This document shows, piece after piece, positions 37,501 through 53,022 of a stretch of DNA of 64,000 bases (the stretch's first letter is position 1; every line of letters begins with the position of its first letter). The notes beneath the pieces are model-generated. The model ran no database searches. It was given only the letters and a program-made list of their open reading frames with translations, and had not been told where the DNA came from. Origin of the DNA: Apostichopus japonicus (lineage: Eukaryota > Echinodermata > Holothuroidea > Aspidochirotida > Stichopodidae). Position numbers and translations under genes: made by a program. Location: contig NC_092572.1 in assembly GCF_037975245.1 (NCBI RefSeq), positions 7,393,501 through 7,457,500 of the forward strand, read 5' to 3'.

Positions 37501-40500
37501 GTACAAGTGATGTGACAGTTAGGCTTGTATGTGAGTTGGGTGCAGTAGCTGGTGATGGAATTGGATTCAACAATGTGGTGGCTGCAGACGATGCATCTCG
37601 AAGAACGATCACATTTGAAAGTACCATGCTGAATTGGAATAGGGCTATACGTTATAAGTGATACAGCAGCAAGCACAATAAGGTATCGTAGGTTAGGTGG
37701 ACGTCTGTAGGCGACGGTGGGTTTTGTTGGAGTCTATCTGAAAAGAGGAGAATGTTGTGGTTGTTAGTGGTGATTTGAGGATGAAGATTTGGTTGGAAAG
37801 TACCAACAGAAGGAGCCTGTCATGAATCTTTTCCCTTTTGGACTTTTACTGCTAATGTATATAATCTCGATAGGGAGCGGTATCTCTGAATGGCTTCACG
37901 CACCCTTCTGGCTATTGTCTGTAAGGTGTTTCCTAAAACATCTGTATGACGAATGAAAAAAGAATTGTTAGAGCAAATGAGACGACTGTAGGCAATTCCA
38001 AAATTGCAGTGGCGGGGATGGAAGCTAGAAGAATAGAGAAACTGGTGTTTGTCTGTGGACTTGGTGTATAAGTCAGTGAGAGAGAGAACCGTGTTCCTTG
38101 CGAACAGTCACATTGACCTGTTGGTGAAAGTAATCCGAGGTGAATTTAATGGTGCTGTGGAAGGAATTAATGTCACTGATGAAGGTGAGCAGGCTATCTT
38201 CATCACTGGTCCAAACGAAGAAGATGTCATCAATGAAAGGACCGCAGAGAGCTGCACGGAGCATGTGGTCTTCCAGGCTAGACATAAACAGGCAATAAAG
38301 GGAGGAACCATCCTGGTAACCATGACAGTCCCTTGTTTTTGAAAGTAATGCTTGTCCATAAACTGACGTTGTTTTTGGTGAAAAAATGTTCCATGAGAAC
38401 TTTGATGTCAGAGATGGATGGACAAGTATGGACCTTCTTGGACATGGCTGCACAAGTAGCTGCGATACCTACAGCACGAGGGATGCTAGTGTACATAAAA
38501 GTGATGTCGAAATTATCGATGATAGCTGCACTGGGGATTTTGTTCTTGATATCTTCAAGTTCCTGAGAAAGAATGGAGTTTCATGGATGTAAGAGTTAAT
38601 CTGAGGAACAAGAGATTTGATGAAGTGGTCCACAAACAATGATATATTCTCAGTGGAAGACCCTTTGCCTGAAATGATAGGTCTACTAGGGTTAAAAGGC
38701 TTGCGAATTTTGGGCAGAAGATAAAATCTGGCTGCCCTACAGTCTGCAGGAGAAAGGAAAGAAAGAGACTTCTTGGAGATCTTGTTCCGCTGGTACATAT
38801 CAGTGATAGTCTGTTTCATCTGCTTGGCAAAAATATTTGTGGGATCAGAATCAAGAAAAGTGTAATTATCGCTGTTGGAGAGACGAGGCATAGCTTGCTT
38901 GAGATAATCTTGTCAATCTTGGATGATAGAACAAAATAATGTGGTCAAGAAGATGGAAATATCCACAAAATTAACAAAGTAAACTAAATTTGATAACACT
39001 TATGTGTAATTATCAATCTTTTAAAATAATAAGCAATATTAGTATGTTATTGTACCGGATTTGGAGTAAACTCCAATAACCGATTGTTATTTCATTTTCT
39101 CATTCCGAAAAAGTGCCAAAACAAAGCAACAGATCATATTTAATGATACGTTATTAATCAGGATCTGTTCTTGTAACTTGGCTTACATGTTGAGGAGTAT
39201 GAATTGAAGTACCTGTGGTTAATTTAGGCAATTTTGGATCCCCATAAGGCCTCCCAGGAGCAGCGTACGCAAATTGTTTACTACTATGTGAAGAGGGTTT
39301 ATTTACAAGTGACGAACACTCCAGGCTCTCGATAGCAAAATGTGTACACTGTCGTGATACAAAAAAAATCATGCTATGAAAGGCCAACGTGTCCACTATC
39401 CAGTGATGGGTAGCGCTTAGCCAGTGAGAACTTCTATGTCAACTTAGAGGACACATTCTTTATGTGATTTTGTGTGTTAGTCAATGAGGTATTAAATAGA
39501 CGTTTGCTATCTTAACAACCCTCGGTATGCCATATTATTCTATTTTTGGACATTTTCACTTTCATATTCGATTAGAGAAATATAACGTAATTGTTTGTTT
39601 ATAACCGTTTATTTCACAGAGGTATTAACGTTGTTGGTATATATAGAACGGTACAACAATCCCTTTTCAACTCGAAGGAGTTAGATTATTGCTTTTGACT
39701 TCATCTCAACAATAACTGGACAATAATGTGAAGGTAATACTAACAAAAATAATGTTAAGAAAACAGAGTGGACTAGGATGTGTTTTCTAACTGTGATACT
39801 ACATTCGAATTATCATAATTTAATAAAGAAATGCATAACCGTAACATTTGCTGCCTCTGAAGAAAAAAATGCAGAGATTCGTCCTTTTACTCATAAAATG
39901 AAGAAAATACTAACTAAAGAAGAAAAAAAAGTTAAAATTTATGTGTCCTTTGTATTATATCTTTAATTAAACAAAATAAATGTCAACGAATAAATTTCCA
40001 TGTTGAGGTGACCTTACCTCTTATAAGGATACAATAGGTGGCTACTGGTTGTCCATGTTCTATGCATTTGTATAATCCTCCGTCGTCAGCCCCAATGTTA
40101 GTTATTTGAAGGATGTAAGTTTGTCTTAAACTTGCGTGTTGATTCGTATAAAGCGCGCTTCGTTTATACCCGATAAATGCAGTCATATTATCAATACGCC
40201 ACAATGCCTGTGATGCATCGGATATATTGCATTGTAAAGACACTGAGTCGCCTACATTATGGTGTAACACATTTGTGTTTGGTGCATCATCCCCGCATTG
40301 ACCTGTGGTCAAAATGGCTAAAAATGATAAAAGAGTATAACACTCAAAGGTCATAAAATGCCAATAAATTATAAATCTAATAAAATAATGCAATGATGAA
40401 AGTAGATATGTAAATATGTTAAAACATTGTTAGGTCTTTCTAAAATACGTCCTTAATTATTTATGTAAAGATGAATAATAACGTCTTGTCAAAGAAGTAG

Positions 40501-41125
40501 AGTACTTCTGACTCTTTTTCCATAAAAAATTACATTTTAAGACATGCCGCAATTTGGAACTTTTAGTTAAACTTAGTCTGAATTCTAAATGTGATATCAT
40601 TCTATTTTCTATTTCAAACAATAAGGTAACTAATTCCTTCATTGCTTGATTCATGTATTTCTAGCAAATAAACACTTTTACAGAATAATAAAAGAACATA
40701 CACTTGTGTGTAAATATGCGTTTATTATATTATATTATATTATATTATATTATATTATATTATATTATATTATATTATATTATATTATATTATATTATAT
40801 TATATTATATTATATTATATTATATTATATTATATTATATTATATTATATTATATTATATTATATTATATTATATTATATTATATTATATTATATTATAT
40901 TATATTATATTATATTATATTATATTATATTATATTATATTATATTATATTATATTATATTATATTATATTATATTATATTATATTATATTATATTATAT
41001 TATATTATATTATATTATATTATATTATATTATATTATATTATATTATATTATATTATATTATATTATATTATATTATATTATATTATATTATATTATAT
41101 TATATTATATTATATTATATTATAT

Positions 41126-41157
<32 letters not shown>

Positions 41158-41670
41158 CTATATGTAATATTTAGATATTTACACGCTTCTGTTATCTTAT
41201 TGTACCTTCACTGCATGGAAAAGGAAAAAAAAACAGAAGTTGAATATGTATAAAATCATTTTCATTTTCGCTTTCGCAATATTTCTCAGGACTATACACA
41301 CACATCAAGAATAGGTAAACTGACAAAAAAAAAAGAGATCTTAAAGTATTAGAGACGATTCAGGTCTAAACTATATCTACATGTGCAAACGGCAATCTCA
41401 TATATTATTATTATGTTTTAATATTTTTATGAAAGCTAAACTGCTATTCATAATGCCTGTTAGTTTTGCTCAAAGTCTTCTACATATTAGTGACTTAACA
41501 CCAGAATGACAAAGGACTTAGCAAAGTACTAAAAGGTTACTTTGATATGAGTTAATTTGGCAATTACAGATCTAACAGCTAGGAAAATTTTATAGTGACG
41601 ATAGACTTAACTTACTTGCGTGAATAACATTGCAAAGTAACAAAAGGTAAGCTATACATTTCACGAACAT
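25428..41670 (-). CDS. Gene C: five-Ig receptor with pseudokinase domain
   Basis: Sixteen exons (5' to 3'): 41670-41616, 40317-40018, 36732-36442, 36056-35736, 34158-33868, 33483-33163, 32630-32514, 31780-31753, 30244-30198, 29510-29343, 29080-28967, 28544-28381, 28021-27899, 27636-27525, 26932-26833, 25548-25428; 2673 nt, 890 residues plus stop, all phases consistent. Residues 1-18 signal peptide; 20-118 V-type Ig; 120-527 two tandem pairs of Ig domains; 537-558 membrane span (SILVSASSVILIFVIITSC) then RRK; 571-576 ITYSGL; about 609-880 kinase fold. Catalytic residues are missing: Ser643 at the VAIK Lys, His742-Pro-Cys for HRD, Lys749 for the loop Asn, Asp762-Met-Cys for DFG. APE (789-791), DVW (803-805), CW (858-859) and RP (866-867) remain. 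It probably signals by scaffolding at the plasma membrane. Confidence 0.85.
27899..28021 (-). CDS. Gene C catalytic-loop exon with HPC motif
   Basis: 123 nt, phase 0-0. LSHPCIQARKILVT replaces the usual HRDLAARN-type loop, and KLFDMC replaces KxxDFG. Part of this exon is duplicated in inverted orientation at about 28697-28750. Confidence 0.88.
27991..28750. repeat. Inverted repeat pair derived from the catalytic-loop exon
   Basis: Arms at about 27991-28043 and 28697-28750 match inverted with two mismatches seen; both contain the acceptor region ctcatctgcag. Each arm abuts TA-rich sequence, and the segment between contains exon 28544-28381. Confidence 0.8.
28041..28125. repeat. TA-rich microsatellite with cctatatagcc interruptions
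   Basis: (TA)n interrupted by repeated cctatatagcc, directly beside the inverted repeat arm at 27991-28043. Confidence 0.85.
30427..30480. repeat. TA-rich microsatellite
   Basis: Imperfect (TA)n with tacatata variants, within a gene C intron. Confidence 0.85.
31283..31381 (+). ncRNA. Candidate RNA hairpin, pre-miRNA-like
   Basis: Arms 31283-31314 and 31350-31381 pair over 32 positions with one A-G mismatch; the other four differences are all G-U wobbles on the plus strand. The loop is about 35 nt. Both arms carry tactgttcatgtcc or its complement. It is antisense to gene C, in an intron. A decayed inverted repeat is the alternative. Confidence 0.35.
31753..31780 (-). CDS. Gene C 28-nt microexon carrying an ITIM-like motif
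   Basis: Acceptor TTTGTTTCAG, donor GTATGT. It encodes DATFITYS and completes Gly-Leu with the next exon, giving ITYSGL. It is the only piece that reconciles the phase of the membrane exon (1) with exon 30244-30198 (2). Confidence 0.7.
32514..32630 (-). CDS. Gene C transmembrane exon
   Basis: 117 nt, acceptor CATCAAAG, donor GTAAGT. A hydrophobic stretch of about 22 residues is followed by RRK, the expected stop-transfer charge on the cytoplasmic side. Confidence 0.85.
32770..35208. repeat. Tandem duplication, downstream copy (Ig exon pair)
   Basis: Matches 35335-37337 almost throughout, including exons, introns and a purine-rich flank. It differs mainly by a 443-bp insertion at 34283. It ends at gacatgtcattaatggta, the same point where the other copy meets the Penelope-like remnant. 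Confidence 0.88.
34283..34725. mobile_element. Foldback/MITE element with 7-bp target duplication
   Basis: Ends ttggcaagccatgtgggac and the inverse gtcccacatggcttgcca, flanked by gacgttt at 34276-34282 and 34726-34732. The other copy of the tandem duplication has a single gacgttt at 36850-36856, i.e. the empty site. The interior repeats cgcgtattaatt/cacgtattaattcga. No coding capacity. Confidence 0.85.
35335..37337. repeat. Tandem duplication, upstream copy (Ig exon pair)
   Basis: About 2.0 kb carrying exons 36732-36442 and 36056-35736 with the same lengths (291 and 321 nt) and splice sites as 34158-33868 and 33483-33163. By eye the second exon differs at about 3 of 106 residues and the first at about 12 of 96. 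Confidence 0.88.
37338..38930 (-). mobile_element. Degenerate Penelope-like retroelement
   Basis: Minus-strand open pieces encode reverse transcriptase motifs (FYLLPKIRKP, RPIISGKGSSTEN, FIDDIFFVWTSDEDSLL) at about 38073-38891, then a GIY-YIG-like endonuclease remnant (VIYLISCRVCFIQFVSET) at about 37380-37676. RT followed by GIY-YIG is the Penelope order. Frames are broken and the endonuclease glycine is lost, so it is inactive. Confidence 0.75.
39164..39396 (-). CDS. Possible coding segment of unknown identity
   Basis: An open frame ends QFAYAAPGRPYGDPKLPKL ... TRTDPD and TAA. The proline-rich composition looks coding, but no clear splice sites or homology tie it to gene C, in whose intron it lies. 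It could be a fragment of an unknown element. Confidence 0.2.
40018..40317 (-). CDS. Gene C exon 2, V-type Ig domain
   Basis: 300 nt, phase 1-1. VSLQCNIS, LWRIDN and GADDGGLYKC supply the Ig cysteines, tryptophan and D-x-G-x-Y-x-C. Confidence 0.85.
40722..41125. repeat. ATATT pentanucleotide array, about 400 bp
   Basis: Essentially perfect 5-bp tandem repeats, about 80 copies, ending in (TA)n to 41145. In gene C intron 1. Long YYIIL-type frames across it are artefacts. Confidence 0.97.
41616..41670 (-). CDS. Gene C exon 1, signal peptide
   Basis: ATG at 41670-41668, MFVKCIAYLLLLCNVIHA, then donor GTAAGT in phase 1. It joins 40317 as a Thr codon. An ATG at 40354 would give an alternative signal-like start (MTFECYTLLSFLAILTTG), but the strong acceptor TTTTTAG just before 40317 favours the two-exon start. 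Confidence 0.7.
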
Positions 41671-42054
41671 TTTCCTAACAGAAAACACTGTCTGTTCCAA
41701 TGATAGTAGGTGGACTGTTACAAACGCTGTACTGTGTACTATTATGGTAACGATATAGTGGGAAGCTGTCGTTGAAAGTAAAGTGTTTCGTATTGTATAG
41801 TTCTGTGTAAACTGTATTGTCATAAAATTGCAGGATATATGCTTAAACGAAACTGACAATAAAAATAGCTATAGAGACATTAATCATGCAGTTAAAGGAA
41901 GGAATTGTTTTTCAAAGTGATTTAAATGGGAAAGACACCAACAATTTTATCTTTAGTTGTTAATGACGACGCAGATCTTTGCAAAAGGAAATCCTCTTTC
42001 GTTTGGGAGATGAAAATGTAAATATGTAATGTAGTAGCGCCGCTAGGACATCTT

Positions 42055-42059
<5 letters not shown>

Positions 42060-42150
<91 letters not shown>
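42060..42150. repeat. TA microsatellite
   Basis: About 45 TA units, uninterrupted. Confidence 0.95.
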
Positions 42151-42153
<3 letters not shown>

Positions 42154-44880
42154 ATATTTAGACTTGCTCAAGTCTTGCTCAAGTATTTCGTGGCTAAGAC
42201 GTTTAGTGCAGTCCCAACCTTATTCGATCCCTTTGTCGGTGTGTTGAATCATGGAACATGTAGCCGTGTGACTGAAAACAAATCGAATAGCTTTATACCT
42301 TAGCATGAGAATGAAAGAAACTAGTGTCAACTGTAGTCACATTTGGTATGATCTTTTACGAAGAGACAATTTAGGAATACAATCTCGATATGGAACATGA
42401 TAAACAATAAACTTGATTAAGTAGGTCGAAGACACATCCCGTGAAAGAAGTGTAGTCCTACCGCGACATATTACATATGAATGAAGGCATCAGGTATTTG
42501 TAGCTCAGCTGATAGCTTTCAGGTTGTGCGATTCTGCCAAAATTATGTCATTTTTTTTGCCACCGTATTTGAATGACTGTCGTTTTCATCCGATTTGGCT
42601 GACATTCCGTCAGTGGTTTGTGTGAGTGAGTTGTCATATGTGCGATCATATTTTATAAATTTGAAGTTCATTTGAGGTCACAAGAGTTAATTTTCTGAAA
42701 ACGTAAAACAATGCTTCTCTTCCTAGAGCATTTGTCTAAATATGCTGAAGTATTGTGGATGTAACGTTTGAATGGTGGTGAAGCAAAGTTGTTCAGGAAA
42801 AAAGTATTTTTGTCGTCACGTGAGCGCCCAGAAACAGGACTTCTGTAAGGTTCTCAGTTATAATGAAATGTAGGCCACAGTTCATATACAATGATCATGA
42901 AATTTGTATTCCATTTTTTTTTTCAGTATTCATGACCGGTATGCGTTAAGGTGTGTAGCAAAATGTTTTCTATCTAAATTTTACCGTCATGTTTGGGAAA
43001 TATTTCCACCGATGGAAAAATTGATCAAGTGAAATATTTACTTGTTACTCATGCTTCCTATCTACTACGATTTCATTCTCTGTTAAAACCTTTGAACTTT
43101 TCTACAGTTTGTTTGTGGAACGACATTTGATTATGACTATTTCCGATTCCGATTTGTTGTTTATATCTTTCTAACAAAAAATATGTAAACTGCTCAGAAA
43201 TATTGCCAATCAAAACAAATTTCTGAAATAGATACCTAGCTGAGCTTCTGCAGTATTGCTGATCTTGTTTTGTTTATTGTGCGTTGATTAATTCTGCACT
43301 CGTTTATGTTCCCTTCACTAGCATTCTAAGCAATTTTTTATGATTTGATATTTCCAATATTTCGAGGATTTCTGAATATTTCCTTTTCAATTATTTTACT
43401 GGCATCTATCGTCTTTGATGAACATTACATTTTGTTATGTTTTCGTTATCCTGGCATGGATTCCGTAAAAGTAACGATAGTGGCAATTTTGAGACTGTTC
43501 GTAAAAGAATATGGAATTTCTTTGTAATAGAAGACAACGATCAAACGAACTTTGTTTCTGTTGATTTATTAAAAGGGACTGTACGCACAGTGTAGCTCTT
43601 TACAATGGACATGAATAGTTGATTATGTAAAAAAACAAAAACAAAAAACAAACAAACAATGGCGCTGTTGATATTTCCCGTTCAAGAATAATTGACACCT
43701 TAGAGCTGAACGGCCTGGATAGATTGAAACATTAGACTAAGCGACAGTCGTCGTGAAAGATGCGTATGGTTATACGTAAATTATAATCAGTCAACAAACA
43801 ACACGTAAATATGGTATGACAATACAACCATTTCATTTTAATCACATATTGGCACTTCACGACTTCTTTTAGTAATGATCCTACACAACTGATTTGTCAG
43901 AATTGTACCTTAAATAATTCAGTGATATTCCCAGAGATTCCATGCTTATTAAACTCTTAGCATGAATGGAACCATTGTCTTTAGTTCCCGTGATTAATAA
44001 AGAGTTGATGATCCATCCGGTAAAATAATAGAAAAAGCCTCTTTGGTCCATATACAACCGTGGCGTGCAAAACTTTAGGAATGCAACAGATGATCTTTCA
44101 CGAGGACTAAGCAACAGCCCAATGTGCAAACGACAGCCTTCTCCGAACCAATGCTCGGAATACACCAAAGCGAACTTTGAATTTATGTTTAAAAAAATTA
44201 ATAGTAAAGGGAAATTAACAACATAATCGATCTCCAAAGGTTAGATCCGAACATTGTGGAAACATTTGTCGACCAACCTTTGGTCGAGTTCCATAATTTG
44301 TAGGTCGACGGCACATGCTGATTAACATTATTATTTACCTCCGCACGGGAATTTAAAACGATATATTAAAGTACGCTGCGATAGAAATGTCTTTCTTGCA
44401 AAGGATGACCATGGATTCAAACATTATAGGAAATATAAAGAAAAAGTCCTCTAGAATAATACTTGTATATTGTCGATTTTAAAGGTTTTGTAAAAATCTA
44501 ATATTTATATATGTAATATACAAAAAATAACAAGTATTAAAAAGTGAATTTGATATTCAATGAACACTTTACATGATCTTTAACATCGGTTTAAAAGTTA
44601 GCGCAGTACTTAATTACAAAATAACCAGATTCACTTTGCGTCGTTGTTTGAATGTTTCCTTGAAGCGGAGATAATGCAGTTCATAGTTATTCTTATCTAA
44701 AACGTATTATTCTATTTCTAAAGAAAATAGAACTTGTGAAAGAAAACAGAAGCATCAAGTACTTTGCTTTCTTGTTTACAGTTTCAAATTAAGTACTTTG
44801 CATGGAGTAAAATGAAATTAATAGGAGCATAATATCCCCAAGATAACCAAACTTAACATGTTCTAAATTAACATCGAAAT
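42151..44880. other. Non-coding stretch, no gene seen
   Basis: No exon-like segment recognised on either strand. A 118-codon minus-strand frame at 43881-44237 has no known motif or splice context. Confidence 0.4.
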
Positions 44881-44899
44881 GATATTTAGTAACCAGACT

Positions 44900-46310
44900 T
44901 AAAATCTCTTTTCAGAACTAACTTACTGGTGGGCAAAACCAGAAAATATGTTTTAAAGTTACTTCAACCGAGTTACAAAAAGTGCAAAGAGGTGAATTGT
45001 TGATATCAATTCTATAAAGAAAGGATTTGTACCCAATATTCTGTGTAAGAACCTGAATTGAAGATACTGTATCTTAAAGTCTCTAACAGAAACAAAGGGT
45101 AATGTTAACATATTGTCCCAATTATAATTGCTGTTCATGTTATCTTCGTCCCAACTGGAAATGGCGTTAGGCTGAAGAACATTTCTCTGGGTAAAATAAT
45201 TATAAGTAACCTTAGTAAAGCAAACATTTTAATACATTTTTCGAACCTTTGGACATTTAGATTAGGACCATCAAAACGCCGAAAGTTTAATTTCCAGTCC
45301 CTTCGGATGGCTGTTGTTATACCATAACAAAAAAATAAATGGAAATGTATCTGTTATATGACATTTTTTGGCAAAAGCGATATCGCTCAAATACTATCAT
45401 AATCGTCGATGGTATCGCTAAATAAAAAAAGCATTCTTCCGTCTATAGACATCTGTGTAAATAAGATTATTGTCAATCTAGTTATGACACTAATGTAGAA
45501 CATATTGAATAGAGCATATTATGTCGTCTTGGCGACGATAATGAAAATCAGACTAGGCACTCCACAAATCGTAAGAAAATGGTTCTGGCATCTTAATATC
45601 GGTCTTTGAGAAGTTATACAATCAAATAGGAGTCTCCAACCATATTTATTTCATGAATGATTACACAATAGTTCCCAAGGACCAAGGCTTTCGTCTAGAT
45701 ACAACTTTACCTATACTTTTCAAAGAGATGGCAAAAACTTCACGTTAATCATGTTAAGACGCCCATGCGATCGTTTGGTATTTAATACTGAACGTTTGAT
45801 TTTGTTGGGCTTGTTGGACCAGATGAACATGTTATCTAGCTCCTTTAAAAAATGGGAGGGCTGGTTATACTGTGATTAAATAAACTAGTTGTGAAATAGC
45901 GAACATTTTGATAATACAAATTTTCCGATCGATGTAGTCTCTCTCTATGACCACATATGTAGCAAAGTTTTAATACAAGAAAGTTTTGCAGTGTAAGTTA
46001 ATCTAAAAAAAGTCTTCCTCGTGATGTGTGATAGTTATACCTATATTTGCTATAACTTCATTCATCATAAATTATGAATCTTTGAAATTAAGAGGAGGAC
46101 TCGATTAAAATAGGCCTTATGAGAAGAAATATGACTTATCCAAATTTAGGTTTTCACCTGCTGCTTGGGACAATCTGCTAAGAACAGAAATTACCTCCTC
46201 AATAGAGCTCATATAGCCATTTGTAATGATGCCCGTGTCGTCGACATAATAAGTTCCTTTAAAGTATAGTTTGAAAAGGTTATGCCTTCTGTATTGTCAT
46301 TTGAATTCAT
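44900..46310 (-). mobile_element. Decayed L1-like LINE, 3' half
   Basis: Minus-strand fragments in several frames: YYVDDTGIITNGY (reverse transcriptase palm) near 46232-46250, FIWSNKPNKIKRSVLN near 45800, and a C-terminal knuckle CTFCNSVEVTLKHIFWFC near 44930-44990. Order and motifs fit L1/Tx1-type elements. Stops and frameshifts are frequent. Confidence 0.7.
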
Positions 46311-46611
46311 TAGGACATCGCGAATCTTAGTGCACGAAATAAAAAGGTACGGCCTTAAGGGTAGCATTGCCTTACACCTCTAGAGACCCTAAAGTAATTC
46401 GTAAAACAATAGGTGAAAAAAAAAACCGTATATACATATTGTATGCGTTACTAATTCCGTTAGCCACTCGTATTTATAAAACGTCACACTTTCTTCCCGC
46501 TACATTTTGAAAGTTCCAATATAGTTTCAAAACAATACAAAACACTACTTCATATCTAAGCAAATCTAAGCATCTAATTCGATTTAAAAATGGTAGTGGG
46601 GCCTCTTGCCG

Positions 46612-46624
46612 AATAATAATAATA

Positions 46625-46655
<31 letters not shown>
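46612..46655. repeat. AAT/ATG trinucleotide repeat
   Basis: aataataataat followed by about ten gat units. Confidence 0.9.
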
Positions 46656-46656
<1 letters not shown>

Positions 46657-46680
46657 CATAATAACACTGTTTACACAGGG

Positions 46681-52095
<5,415 letters not shown>

Positions 52096-52334
52096 GAAAT
52101 GTTTACTACGAAACCTTTGAAAGAAAAAACGGGAAGCTAAAATGACGAATTCTATATAAAAAAAAAACATTTGTGTTTGAGTTAAGAACCAATTGATAGT
52201 GATAAGTTGAACATCTGTGTATCAGAAACGCAAAAACTAAAAACCTTTGAGTTCAGGAGCATGATACGTTCTCAATTCGTTTTGCCACTACTGACGAACA
52301 TAACAGGAATTTAATATATTTCCTATTACAAATT

Positions 52335-52340
52335 TTTATT
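52335..52340 (-). promoter_or_regulatory. Polyadenylation signal AATAAA of gene E
   Basis: Minus-strand AATAAA about 185 nt past the gene E stop and upstream of the gene D start. Confidence 0.45.
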
Positions 52341-52524
52341 AGATGTACGTCGCAATTTAAAACTGTAACTAATAATTACGTGAACGATAATCGAATATGA
52401 GCAAAGTTAACACTTCATTTCAAAAAAACTATTTGCAAAGTTTAAAAACTTGAAGACGTTTTTTGTTTATGCCAATGAGGAAACTTTCATACAAGTTTAC
52501 AAAAAGTATAGACTGAGAAATGTC

Positions 52525-52975
52525 TTACTTCAGGCCAATTTTGTGTACTTGTCCAAGGAATTCTCCAAAGATGTTGACTCGAGGGGAACCTTTCGATGGT
52601 GAAGGTGTTTTGTATTTGAATCCATTCTAGATTGTAATGAGAAACTAACTTATATGTCTTTTATCGTTTTGAATCCAATGTAAACATACATAATTCATCT
52701 TATGAAGGCAACAATCGTGCAGAATAAATTACTCATGACATTCTACGTGGATTCTTGTTGATTCAAAACTGACATAACTATGAATAAGATCTTTTCCCTG
52801 CTATTCATGTATGTAACTATTGGTGCGATTTTTAAACAACGTGTATTAAAACAAGAAGCAACAAGTGGTTTGTTCCGATGGGCTGCAATGAACTGTGGTG
52901 CCTTAACCAGGTGATGGTTCTTAATTGTGCGGCCTTTCCCCATAGGTAAGCTCTGCCAAAACCACTATATATAGT

Positions 52976-53022
<47 letters not shown>

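Noticed and set aside
37356-38592. Plus-strand frames of 68-101 codons
   Set aside because: Antisense shadows of the Penelope-like remnant.
40018-40354. Gene C starting at the ATG at 40354 with its own signal peptide
   Set aside because: A strong acceptor (TTTTTAG) precedes 40317, and a phase-matched signal-peptide exon exists at 41670-41616. Kept only as an alternative.
40646-41174. 173-codon YYIIL-repeat frame
   Set aside because: Translation of the ATATT array.
43881-44237. 118-codon minus-strand frame
   Set aside because: No motif, signal peptide or splice context; it may be chance or LINE-derived.
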